Of a stretch of 64,000 nucleotides of DNA, positions 45,010-53,188 are shown piece after piece. The number at the start of each line of letters is the position of its first letter. Positions within the stretch are counted from its first letter, which is position 1. The position numbers were made by a program, and so were the translations under genes. Source of the DNA: Syntrophaceae bacterium UBA2251 (GTDB taxonomy: Bacteria; Desulfobacterota; Syntrophia; Syntrophales; UBA2251); contig DDXV01000062.1 in NCBI GenBank assembly GCA_002347815.1, positions 40,048 through 104,047 of the forward strand. Reading direction: 5' to 3'. A model generated the notes under the pieces. That model did not search any database. It saw only the letters and a list, made by a program, of their open reading frames with translations, and had not been told where the DNA came from.

Positions 45010-45784
45010 AGTCAGGAACATCGAAACCTGGTACGATCTCATCCGGGCCCTCCACGGCATTTCCTTCGAGGTCAAGCAGGGAGACATCATCGCCCTCCTC
45101 GGTTCCAACGGCGCCGGGAAGACAACGACCTTGAAGACGATCATGCGCCTGCTTTATGACCTCAAGGAAGAGCAACCCGAAAAGGGAACGATCGAATTCA
45201 TGGGCCGGCGCATCGACCGCAAGGATACGGACCAGATCGTCCGCATGGGTATCAGTTACGTCCCCGAAGGCCGGGAGGTGTTTCCGGAACTGACCGTGAT
45301 GGAGAACATCCTCATGGGCGCCTATACGCGACGCGATGCGAAGGGCATCAAGGAGGATATCGAGAACGTCTTCGAGCGTTTCCCCATATTGAGACAAAGA
45401 AAAAATCAGGAAGCCGGCTATATGAGCGGCGGCGAGCAGCAGATGCTGGCGATCGGCCGGGCGCTGATGACCCGGCCCAAACTCCTGATGCTCGACGAGC
45501 CGTCCTTGGGCCTTTCCCCGCTGCTGACGCAAGAGATATTCAATATCATCCGGGACATCAATCAGAAGGACGGGGTGACGATTCTCCTCGTGGAGCAGAA
45601 CGTCAATATGGCCTTGAAGTACGCGAATTACGCCTTCCTGATGGAAAACGGCCGTATCGTGCGGGCGGACAAACCTGAAGTCCTCAGGGAGGATCCGGAC
45701 GTGAAGGAATTTTATCTCGGCATCGCGACGGAAACATCGGTCAAGGGCTACAAGCGGTATCGGAGAAAGGTGCGGTTCCGTTAA
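45002..45784 (+). CDS. livF: Branched-chain-type ABC transporter ATP-binding protein LivF
   Basis: LivF, 260 residues, is the second ATPase. Motifs are Walker A GSNGAGKTT (about residue 35), the VPEGREVFPELTVMENI segment, signature MSGGEQQMLAIGRAL (about 140), Walker B LLMLDEPSLGLSP and the switch in LLVEQNVNMAL. GGGGAGGAGG lies just before ATG 45002, inside the end of livG, and the 8-nt overlap indicates coupling. An unusually basic tail (KGYKRYRRKVRFR) follows the core. Confidence 0.95.
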   Translation: MLKVRNIETWYDLIRALHGISFEVKQGDIIALLGSNGAGKTTTLKTIMRLLYDLKEEQPEKGTIEFMGRRIDRKDTDQIVRMGISYVPEGREVFPELTVMENILMGAYTRRDAKGIKEDIENVFERFPILRQRKNQEAGYMSGGEQQMLAIGRALMTRPKLLMLDEPSLGLSPLLTQEIFNIIRDINQKDGVTILLVEQNVNMALKYANYAFLMENGRIVRADKPEVLREDPDVKEFYLGIATETSVKGYKRYRRKVRFR

Positions 45785-45799
45785 TAGGGGAGAGTGATG

Positions 45800-47605
45800 A
45801 TGTCAATCGATACGTTGCCAAAGGCATTTTTGGATCGGGCTCAAAAGAAGCCCCATCGCGTCGCCATGCGCTGGAAGGACTTGGGGATCTGGAGGGATAT
45901 CACCTGGTCTCAATACCTGGAGAAAACGAAACAGGTTGCGCTGGGGCTTTACGCTCTGGGCGTGAGAAAAGGGGATCACATCGCCATCATCGGCGAGAAC
46001 AAACCGGAGTGGCTCTATTGCGCCTTCGGGGCGATGTGTTCGGGTGCGATCTATGTCGGCATCTACACGACGAGTCCCGCCAAGGAGTGCGAATATGTGG
46101 TTGGGCACTCGGAATCGGTCGTCTATCTATGCGAGGATGAAGAGCAGTTCGACAAAGCCCTGGAATTCAGGGACAAGACACCGAGTTTGAGAAAAGCGAT
46201 CGTCTGGGACATGGAGGGGTTGAAGCATTTCGAGGATCCCATGATGATGAGCTTCGATGAGTTGTTGGAGCTCGGCCGGAAAACGGACGAAGAAAACCCG
46301 GGGCTCTTCCTCGATCTGATCAATCAGACCAAGCCGGAAGACATTGCGGGCATCATCTATACGTCTGGGACGACGGGTATGCCGAAAGGCGCCATGTTGA
46401 GTCATGAAGGTTATCTGTGGATGGGGAAGGCGATCTGCAGCATTACCGATATCGATGAGAACGACGAAACCATCTCCTTTCTGCCGCTGAACCACATCTT
46501 CGAGCAGATCTTCGATTTTCTCGTGCACAACGTGATCGGACATGTCGTCAATTTTACGGAAAACACGGATACCGTCATGGCGGACATGATCGACGTGTCT
46601 CCGACGATATTCCACGCCGTGCCGCGCATCTGGGAAAAGTATTACTCCGGCATCATCATCCGTATCGACGACGCCACTTGGCTGAAGCGAACCCTCTATC
46701 ACCTGGCGGTCAAGATCGGTACGGCCTACAATGAGCTGATTCTCGAGAAGAAGAAACCGTCATTGGGGCTGACGATTGCCTACAAACTCGCCTATTTCAC
46801 CGTTTTCTGGAAATTGAAGAAGCGCCTCGGATTTGACCGCATGCGCCTGGGGGTTTCGGCTGCCGCGCCGATCTCCCATAATATTCTGAAATTTTTCCAG
46901 AGCATGGGGATCCCGATCCGCGAGGGGTATGGATTGACGGAGACAACCGGTGGCACCCATATGTCTGACCTCAAAAATTTCAAGCTCGGCTACGTCGGAA
47001 AGGCGTTACCCGGAACGGAAGTGAAGATTGCCGAGGACGGTGAGATCTTGGTCAAACATAACGCCCTCTTCAAGGGTTACTATAAGGATGAGGAAACCAC
47101 AAACCAGGTCTTGATCGACGGCTGGCTGCACACGGGCGATGTCGGCGAGGTGGACGAGGAGGGGTACCTCAAGATCACCGACCGCAAGAAGGACCTGATC
47201 ATCACGGCCGGAGGGAAGAACATCGCTCCCCAATTTATCGAGAATCTCCTGAAGTTCTCGCCTTACATCAACGATGCCGTGATCATTGGAGACCGGCGGA
47301 AATACGTTGCGGCCCTGATCGTCATCGACGAGGACAACGTGGTCAAATACGCCCAGGATCGGAAGGTCCAGTATACGACCTTTGCATCACTTACGAAAAC
47401 CGCTGAAGTGATCGAATTGATCCAGCGGGAGATCGACAAGGTGAACGCACAGGTAGCCCGCGTCGAGAACATCCGGAAGTTCAGGATTCTGGATAAGAAG
47501 CTCTACACCGAGGACGGAGAGGTGACGCCAACGATGAAGGTCAAGCGCAAGGCGATCAATGCCCAGTTTGCCGATGTCATAGAAGGAATGTATCGTGGTG
47601 ATTAA
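45800..47605 (+). CDS. AMP-forming acyl-CoA synthetase, long-chain type (FadD-like)
   Basis: This 601-residue adenylate-forming enzyme activates a carboxylic acid to its CoA thioester. Motifs are the P-loop IYTSGTTGMPKGAML (about residue 188), LPLNHIFEQIFDF, REGYGLTETTG (about 376), the hinge TGDVGEVDEEGYLKITDRKKD (about 450) and C-terminal catalytic Lys region TPTMKVKRKAI. Three start codons are possible (GTG 45794, ATG 45797, ATG 45800); the last is best spaced from GGGGAG. It starts 15 nt after livF, so uptake and activation are probably linked. The FadD15/ACSBG-like form favours a hydrophobic acid, but the substrate is not certain. Confidence 0.9.
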   Translation: MSIDTLPKAFLDRAQKKPHRVAMRWKDLGIWRDITWSQYLEKTKQVALGLYALGVRKGDHIAIIGENKPEWLYCAFGAMCSGAIYVGIYTTSPAKECEYVVGHSESVVYLCEDEEQFDKALEFRDKTPSLRKAIVWDMEGLKHFEDPMMMSFDELLELGRKTDEENPGLFLDLINQTKPEDIAGIIYTSGTTGMPKGAMLSHEGYLWMGKAICSITDIDENDETISFLPLNHIFEQIFDFLVHNVIGHVVNFTENTDTVMADMIDVSPTIFHAVPRIWEKYYSGIIIRIDDATWLKRTLYHLAVKIGTAYNELILEKKKPSLGLTIAYKLAYFTVFWKLKKRLGFDRMRLGVSAAAPISHNILKFFQSMGIPIREGYGLTETTGGTHMSDLKNFKLGYVGKALPGTEVKIAEDGEILVKHNALFKGYYKDEETTNQVLIDGWLHTGDVGEVDEEGYLKITDRKKDLIITAGGKNIAPQFIENLLKFSPYINDAVIIGDRRKYVAALIVIDEDNVVKYAQDRKVQYTTFASLTKTAEVIELIQREIDKVNAQVARVENIRKFRILDKKLYTEDGEVTPTMKVKRKAINAQFADVIEGMYRGD

Positions 47606-47701
47606 AAGACGCTGAACGTTGCGCTGGCGCCGCGTGGGGTGTCTGCGCAACGTCAGCCGGCAATCATCCTCAAGTTCCTTCCCTGTTGCGGGAGAATCCT
47701 T

Positions 47702-48112
47702 CTATTCGCCTGCGATCTTCTGAATACCCGCTAAAAGTTTGCCTTCCATCGGCAATGCCTTCCCGGTGGCGGCGTCCATGGCCACAAAGGTTGCGTCGGC
47801 GGATAGGATGGGTTTGTCGCGGTTGTTCTTGAGAATCCTTTGATGGATGATTCCGCTTTTGCGATCGATTTGAGAAATTCCGCTCTCGATTCTCAACGGG
47901 TCGCCGAGAAAGGCCGGTTGTGAAAAATTGATGTTGATGTTGACGATAAAGAGCATGATCCCACTCGTTTTCAAAACGGAGAGCACGTCTTCGTGTGGAT
48001 CGAGAAGGTTGTAACGGGCTTCCTCCAAGAATTCCGTATAGCGCACGTTATTGACGTGGCCATGCTGATCCAGGTGGTCGCCGCGAACCTTGATTTCGAT
48101 GACACTTTTCAT
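47702..48112 (-). CDS. Acyl-CoA thioesterase, hot-dog fold (YbgC/FadM-like)
   Basis: This 136-residue protein is a single hot-dog domain thioesterase that hydrolyses acyl-CoA. It has the 4-hydroxybenzoyl-CoA thioesterase pattern: DHLDQHGHVNNVRYTEFLEEA near residue 12, with the catalytic Asp replaced by the DQHGHVN form seen in FadM/YbgC relatives, and INFSQPAFLGDPLRIES near 60. It is transcribed toward the acyl-CoA synthetase gene and could recycle CoA. The region upstream is noticeably more AT-rich than the surroundings. Confidence 0.88.
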   Translation of the reverse strand: MKSVIEIKVRGDHLDQHGHVNNVRYTEFLEEARYNLLDPHEDVLSVLKTSGIMLFIVNININFSQPAFLGDPLRIESGISQIDRKSGIIHQRILKNNRDKPILSADATFVAMDAATGKALPMEGKLLAGIQKIAGE

Positions 48113-48600
48113 TCCTGAAGCCTCGACGAGATGAATTTTCTTGACTCAAATTTGTGATCAACGGCATACAGGCATTAGTTGGGTGTGGGCAGTTGCATCA
48201 CCTCATTTTCATCCATCGCTGATTTAGAATTATGGGCACTCGGGAAAATAATTTTCACTGCAAATTCGTTTTCAACTATCACATGCAAGGGTAAAATCAA
48301 GTACTATTTCTGAGGCATTGCGCGTATCAGCTGTTGCGGTTGACAAATTGATTGACGTGTCAATCGCTTTGTGTTAACGGCGAGTGGTTCGTTCAAAAGG
48401 GGGCGGGCGGTCCCGGATCGGGGCGGCCGTGCCGCGAGAAAAAGTCCTTTTATCCATCCTGCACCGGGGGATGCCAAAATCCGGCGCGATCGACGGTCCC
48501 GGAATGAGGGGCGAGATAGAACGCGCGACCGACACGGATTGCCGGACCCCGGAACGGATTCGATACGACTTGAACAAGAAACCGACAGGAGGAAAACGCG
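48113..48600. other. Intergenic region before the carboxyltransferase operon
   Basis: A gap of about 490 bases. The left half (48120-48340) is AT-rich with no supported gene. The shared palindrome is at 48352-48365. The 230 bases between it and the carboxyltransferase start contain only short overlapping frames without domain signatures. A TTGACA at 48341-48346 is a plausible -35 element. Confidence 0.5.
48352..48365. promoter_or_regulatory. Palindrome ATTGAC-GT-GTCAAT, candidate operator upstream of the carboxyltransferase operon
   Basis: A 14-bp inverted repeat with 6-bp arms. The identical sequence, in reverse-complement orientation, occurs at 58296-58309 upstream of acetoacetyl-CoA synthetase. 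Each copy contains a TTGAC -35-like element and is followed by a similar tail (CTTTGTGTTAACGG here, ATCTGTGATTAAGG there). That supports a common repressor or activator acting on both promoters. Confidence 0.7.
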
Positions 48601-50277
48601 ATGGCGGATGAGAAAAAGCAGAGAATGTCGAGGGCCGAACGCCTGGAGAAGGAGCGGGAGGCCAACGTGTTGCACTGGGAGGAGCAGGACACCCTTCTTT
48701 TCAAACATCGTCAGGAGGCGTATGATATCGGCGGCCCCGACCAGGTGGCCCGCCTAGCCAAGCAGAACAAAAAAACCATGCGGGACCTGGTCAAGATGCT
48801 GATCGATCCCGGCACGGAGTTCTTCGAACTCGGACTCGACGCGGGGTATGACATCGGCAAGAAGCGGCTGTACGGTGGAGAGATCTACGAACAGGAAAAG
48901 CGCGGTCACATCCCGGGCGGCGGCGTCATCACCGGGGTGGGCGTCGTCCACGGCAAGGACTGCATGATCTTCGCCAACGAGAACCGCTTCGCCGCCGGCA
49001 GCTATTTCCCCATCACCCTGAAGAAGCACATGCGCGCCCAGGCCATCGCCGAGCAGTGCGGACTCCCCTGCATCTACATCGCCGATTCCGGCGGACTCAA
49101 CCTGCCGCTCCAGGTGGGGTGCTTTGCGGACGACGGCCACTTCGGCACGATGTTCTACAACATGTGCCGCATGTCGGCGCGCGGCATCAAGCAGTTCACC
49201 CTGTCCACGGGCGGCAACACGGCGGGAGGGGCCTATATCGTCTATCTCGCCTCGGAATCGGTCATGATCGAGAAGCTCGCCTATGCATTTCTCGCCGGCC
49301 CGCCGATGGTGAAGGCGGCGATCGGGGAGACGGTATCCATGGAAGACCTGGGTGGCGCCTATGTCCATACCCAGCATTCGGGAGGCTGCGACCACTTCGT
49401 CCGGACGCAGGAGGAAGGCATCGAAAAGCTGCGGGCGATGATGGAATTCGAGCCGGCCCAGCCGCTCTGCATCGACCGCCGTCCTTCGCGAGAACCCCGT
49501 TTCGATCTCAAGGAAATGATGCGCAGCACGCCCATTGATACCTACCACTACATCAACATCAAAGACACCCTCAAGTGTCTGGCGGACGACAGCTATTTCC
49601 ACGAGTACAAAACGACCTACGGACCCGGGCGCGGCGACGCAATCGTCTGCGGCAAGATGTGGCTCAAGGGGATTCCCATTGGCGTTGTCGCGTCGAACGC
49701 CAGCGGCGTGATCTATATCGAAGCGGCCCGCAAGGCCACGGAATGGATGATCCGCTGCGGGAATTCAAAGCTGCCGGTTCTGTTCCTCCAGGGATCGCCC
49801 GGGTATATGGTCGGGAAGGCCGAGGAGTGGGGCGGCATCGGCAAGTACGGGTCCGACATGGTGCGGGCGTGCAGTTGCCTGAATGTTCCCAAGGTGACGT
49901 ACGTCATCGGACCGGACCACGGGGCGGCGAATTACGGGATGTGCGGGCGCGCCTTCAAGCCGCGTTTCGCCTTCACGAACATGCGGGGACGCACCACGGT
50001 CATGTCGGGCAACACCGCCGGCTTCATCCTGGAGACGCTGCGCCGGAAGAACATCGAGGCCAAGGGCGGCCAAATCAACGAGGAGGAGATGGCGGCCTTT
50101 CGCCAGAAGATGCGCGACCGCTACAGCGAAGAGGGGCATCCCTTTTACACGGGGTCGCTCCTGTTCCACGACGGCGTGATCGCGTACAGCGAGGCGCGGG
50201 ACCGGCTGGCACGCGCGTTCGAGATCGCCCTGCACGTTCCCATTCAGAAGTCCGACTGGGGCGATATGAAGGTGTAG
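48601..50277 (+). CDS. Biotin-dependent acyl-CoA carboxyltransferase (methylcrotonyl-CoA carboxylase beta / glutaconyl-CoA decarboxylase alpha type)
   Basis: This 558-residue protein has the two crotonase-fold halves of acyl-CoA carboxyltransferases, which move CO2 between biotin and an acyl-CoA. Motifs include RFAAGSYFPITLKKHMRAQ, IYIADSGGLNLPLQ near residue 155 (first oxyanion region), STGGNTAGGAYIVYLASE, QHSGGCDHFVRTQEEG near 260, PVLFLQGSPGYMVGKAEEWG near 393, and CGRAFKPRFAFTNMRG in the second half. The AGGAGG-led operon continues with a hydratase, an HMG-CoA-lyase-like enzyme and a biotin carrier. No biotin carboxylase or decarboxylase membrane subunit is present, so direction (carboxylation or decarboxylation) cannot be decided. 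Confidence 0.9.
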   Translation: MADEKKQRMSRAERLEKEREANVLHWEEQDTLLFKHRQEAYDIGGPDQVARLAKQNKKTMRDLVKMLIDPGTEFFELGLDAGYDIGKKRLYGGEIYEQEKRGHIPGGGVITGVGVVHGKDCMIFANENRFAAGSYFPITLKKHMRAQAIAEQCGLPCIYIADSGGLNLPLQVGCFADDGHFGTMFYNMCRMSARGIKQFTLSTGGNTAGGAYIVYLASESVMIEKLAYAFLAGPPMVKAAIGETVSMEDLGGAYVHTQHSGGCDHFVRTQEEGIEKLRAMMEFEPAQPLCIDRRPSREPRFDLKEMMRSTPIDTYHYINIKDTLKCLADDSYFHEYKTTYGPGRGDAIVCGKMWLKGIPIGVVASNASGVIYIEAARKATEWMIRCGNSKLPVLFLQGSPGYMVGKAEEWGGIGKYGSDMVRACSCLNVPKVTYVIGPDHGAANYGMCGRAFKPRFAFTNMRGRTTVMSGNTAGFILETLRRKNIEAKGGQINEEEMAAFRQKMRDRYSEEGHPFYTGSLLFHDGVIAYSEARDRLARAFEIALHVPIQKSDWGDMKV

Positions 50278-50315
50278 GGTTTCAAACAGGATCAGGCTCG
50301 AGGGAGGAAAGCGAA

Positions 50316-51113
50316 ATGGCGGAAGTTCTGCTGCAGGAAAAAACGGCGGAAGGGATTCTGATTCTTACCTTGAATCGCCCGGAGGCCATGAATTGCTTCA
50401 ATTTCGATTTGCTGGCCGCCCTGGGTGATGCCATCCGGGAGGCGAATTTCGACAACGATTTGCGCTGCATCATCATTACGGCCGCAACGGGCGCGGACCC
50501 GAAGAAGGCCTCCTTTTCCACCGGGGCCGATCTCAAGGAGCGGAGGACGCTCACCCCGGATCAGGTCCGTCGGTTCATCTTCACCATCCGCAATACCTTT
50601 ACGGCCGTGGAGCAGGTCCGGGTGCCCGTGATCGCCGCGATCAACGGTTTTGCCTTCGGCGGCGGAACGGAACTGGCCCTGGCCTGCGATATCCGGATCG
50701 CCTCGTCGAACGTCGTCATGGGACTGACGGAAACGAGCCTCGCCATCATTCCCGGCGCCGGCGGAACGCAGCGGCTGCCGCGGATCGTCGGAATGGCCAA
50801 GGCGAAAGAGCTGATCTTCACGGCGCGGCGGATCAACGCCCAGACGGCCCTGGAGATCGGGCTCGTGAACAAGGTCGTGGAACCCGAGCAGTTGCTGGAT
50901 GCCGCGCTGGAGATGGCCCGCGAGATCGCGAAGAACGGCCCCATCGGGGTTGCCCAGGCGAAGTTCGCCATCAATTACGGCATGGAGGCCAGCCTGGGTG
51001 TCGCGCTGCCACTGGAATCCAAGGCCTATGAGGTGACGATCCCGACGAAAGACCGCCTGGAGGCGCTTGCCGCCTTCGCCGAAAAACGCAAGCCCGTCTT
51101 CAAGGGCGAGTAG
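50316..51113 (+). CDS. Enoyl-CoA hydratase, methylglutaconyl-CoA hydratase-like
   Basis: This 265-residue crotonase-family enzyme most resembles AUH/methylglutaconyl-CoA hydratases of leucine breakdown: FSTGADLKERRTLTP near residue 68, INGFAFGGGTELALACDIR near 110 with the oxyanion glycine, ETSLAIIPGAGGTQRLPR near 140 with the catalytic glutamate, and the strongly AUH-like tail TIPTKDRLEALAAFAEKRKP. GGGAGG precedes the ATG. It lies 38 nt after the carboxyltransferase gene. Hydration of a methylglutaconyl-CoA-like product is the natural reading, but other enoyl-CoAs cannot be excluded. Confidence 0.87.
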   Translation: MAEVLLQEKTAEGILILTLNRPEAMNCFNFDLLAALGDAIREANFDNDLRCIIITAATGADPKKASFSTGADLKERRTLTPDQVRRFIFTIRNTFTAVEQVRVPVIAAINGFAFGGGTELALACDIRIASSNVVMGLTETSLAIIPGAGGTQRLPRIVGMAKAKELIFTARRINAQTALEIGLVNKVVEPEQLLDAALEMAREIAKNGPIGVAQAKFAINYGMEASLGVALPLESKAYEVTIPTKDRLEALAAFAEKRKPVFKGE

Positions 51114-51161
51114 GACCGAGCAGCAAACGGACAGACAGGATAAGATCACAGGGAGGCTTTT

Positions 51162-52334
51162 ATGACAGAGTATGATTACTGGAAAATCTTTCCGCGCATG
51201 CCCCGGAAGGTCACCATCGGCGACATCACCATCCGCGACGGTTTCCAGCATGAGGAGAAATTCATCTCAACCGCGGCGAAGATCTTTTATGCCGAAGAGA
51301 TGATCCTGGCGGGCTGCCGGGAGATCGAGCTGACCAATCTCGGCAACCCGGCGGGCATTCCCCAGTTCCGCGATGCGGAGCAGGTCCTCTCCTATTTCCG
51401 GAGCGACCGGTTCCTGAAGCGGATCGCGAAGAAAGGCATCAAGCCGGAAGACATCACCTATACGGCGGTTACCATCCGCGAGCCGGCGGTGGACCGGGCG
51501 ATTGAGCTGAAAAACAAAGGCATCGGTCTGGACCGGATCCTGATGATGGTTTCCACGGACCCCGAGCACCACTTCGCCAACTCGGGCACAACGCTATCCA
51601 TGTACTGGAAGGAGGCGGAGCGCTGCATTCAAAAAGCGGCGGACGCCGGGATCAAGATGTGCGGAACCGTCAGCACGATCTGGGGCAGTCCCATCACCGG
51701 GGCGACCCGGCTGGAGGATGCCGTGGAGTTCACGAAGCGCTGGTTGTCGATCGGGGCCTACGACATCGAACACGCCGACCACGATGGCTCGGCCTCGGCC
51801 GCACAGGTCTATCGCTACTTCTCGATGATCCTCGACGAAATCCCCGTGCCGGAGGTCCATCTGGCCCATTTCCACGAGACGAAGCGGGTGGCTTCGGCCT
51901 CCGTGCTCGCGGCGCTCCAGGCCGGGATCACGCGCTTCGAAGGGACGCTGGGCGGCCTGGGCGGACAGCCGGCCAATTTCCTCGACGACTGCCCCATGCG
52001 GGGCACGGGCGAGTATTACTACAAGGATCCGCGCTATGTGGGGCTGATCACCATGGAAGACCTGCTCGTCATGATCGACGAGCTGGGGATCGAACACCGC
52101 TATGACGTCGATCGCGTCCTGTGGCTCGGCGAGAAGATGGAAAAGACCATCGGTCGCAGGCTGCGCTCCGAGGCCATCTACAACGGGCGCACCCTGAAGG
52201 AAGGGCACATGGAGTTTGCCCGCCCGGGGCTCAAGAAGCTGATCGAGAAGCAGGGCGAGAAGCCCGGACAGCTCGTCCCCGCGGACTGGGCGCCCCGGGC
52301 GACGCTGCCGGAGAAATATCGCGCCCGTTCGTAA
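51162..52334 (+). CDS. HMG-CoA lyase-like enzyme (HMGL/DRE-TIM family), atypical
   Basis: This 390-residue TIM-barrel protein has the HMGL-like N-terminal motif ITIRDGFQHEEKFIS (about residue 22; Arg-Asp for metal and substrate) and the metal-binding LAHFHETKRV (about 226). Where true HMG-CoA lyases have the catalytic cysteine in GGCPYA, this protein has GLGGQPANFLDDCP near 260, so the Cys is replaced by Gln. A long C-terminal segment (residues about 300-390) follows the barrel. It may cleave a related hydroxyacyl-CoA or perform a variant reaction. It stands between the hydratase and the biotin carrier, 48 nt after the former. Confidence 0.8.
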   Translation: MTEYDYWKIFPRMPRKVTIGDITIRDGFQHEEKFISTAAKIFYAEEMILAGCREIELTNLGNPAGIPQFRDAEQVLSYFRSDRFLKRIAKKGIKPEDITYTAVTIREPAVDRAIELKNKGIGLDRILMMVSTDPEHHFANSGTTLSMYWKEAERCIQKAADAGIKMCGTVSTIWGSPITGATRLEDAVEFTKRWLSIGAYDIEHADHDGSASAAQVYRYFSMILDEIPVPEVHLAHFHETKRVASASVLAALQAGITRFEGTLGGLGGQPANFLDDCPMRGTGEYYYKDPRYVGLITMEDLLVMIDELGIEHRYDVDRVLWLGEKMEKTIGRRLRSEAIYNGRTLKEGHMEFARPGLKKLIEKQGEKPGQLVPADWAPRATLPEKYRARS

Positions 52335-52419
52335 ACCCGGATTCCCCTGGGCGCGCGGACTTGAGCTGTGCGGAGCGGACACGAGAGGAATGAGATATCT
52401 TTGAGAGGAGGTCTTGCAG

Positions 52420-52635
52420 ATGAGTGTGGATATTACAGCGCCGATGCCGGGAACGATTGCGGAGATCCTGGTCGAGGTCGGTGATCAGGTCGCGGCGGAC
52501 GACGAACTGATCATCCTGGAAGCGATGAAGATGGAGAATCCCATCGTCGCGCCGGCGGACGGGACGGTCAAGGAGATCAAGGTCGGGGAGAAGGACAAGG
52601 TCGATACGAATCAGGTTCTGATGATCCTGGAATAG
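52420..52635 (+). CDS. Free-standing biotin carrier protein
   Basis: This 71-residue protein is a single biotinyl/lipoyl domain: APMPGTIAEILVEVGDQV, then the biotin attachment motif IILEAMKMENPI (Lys in EAMKM, near residue 37), then VKVGEKDKV-type turns to LMILE. AGAGGAGG lies 8 nt before ATG 52420. It would shuttle carboxyl groups to the carboxyltransferase of the same operon. It has no proline/alanine linker or carboxylase domain, so a biotin carboxylase (or a decarboxylating membrane subunit) must come from elsewhere in the genome. Confidence 0.92.
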   Translation: MSVDITAPMPGTIAEILVEVGDQVAADDELIILEAMKMENPIVAPADGTVKEIKVGEKDKVDTNQVLMILE

Positions 52636-52769
52636 AACCGGTCGAGCGGATGGTTCGGCCCTCGCAGCGGGGGCCGGCCATGCGCCGTCTTCATCGGGCG
52701 CCCGACAGGGAGGTTCGCATCCTTTTGGCCGGTGGGGCGTGGCCGGGTTTCGGAAGGATCAGGCGGGGA

Positions 52770-53165
52770 TCATTTGATCGGCCACTCGCCGCGCTCCTCG
52801 AGAACCTCCCGATATGCGGCCAGGGCTTCGTTGACCGCCGGCATGCCGGCGTAGGTCCCAACCTGAAAGAAAATTTCCGCGAGCTTCCGGGCATCGCATC
52901 CCACATTCAGGGCCGCGTTCACATGGAGTTTCAGCTCATCCGTTGCCCGGAGCGCCGCGAGCATCGCACAGGCCGCCATCTGGCGTTCCGGGAGTGTCAG
53001 AACCGTCCGGGAATAAAGATTGCCCGTGATAAAGCGGGAAAAATCGTTGGCCAGTTCCCGGTCGAATTCACGCCACGTCCGATACGGCGGATCCATCCGG
53101 ATGCCCCGTCCGAACAGTATTTCCGCCGTTTCCCGCGTCCGTTTTCTGAGGGTTTCTTCATCCAT
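52770..53165 (-). CDS. Carboxymuconolactone decarboxylase family protein
   Basis: This 131-residue all-helical protein matches the CMD/AhpD-like fold: LPERQMAACAMLAALRATDELKLHVNAALNVG near the centre, and EIFFQVGTYAGMPAVNEALAAYREV near the C-terminus. The CxxC redox pair of AhpD-type members is absent, so it is closer to the gamma-carboxymuconolactone decarboxylase branch. Its substrate is not evident. It is the last gene of the minus-strand hyuA-like/deacylase/CMD operon, starting 23 nt after the deacylase stop. Confidence 0.88.
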   Translation of the reverse strand: MDEETLRKRTRETAEILFGRGIRMDPPYRTWREFDRELANDFSRFITGNLYSRTVLTLPERQMAACAMLAALRATDELKLHVNAALNVGCDARKLAEIFFQVGTYAGMPAVNEALAAYREVLEERGEWPIK

Positions 53166-53188
53166 CCCCGATCGTCCATCCGTTACGT

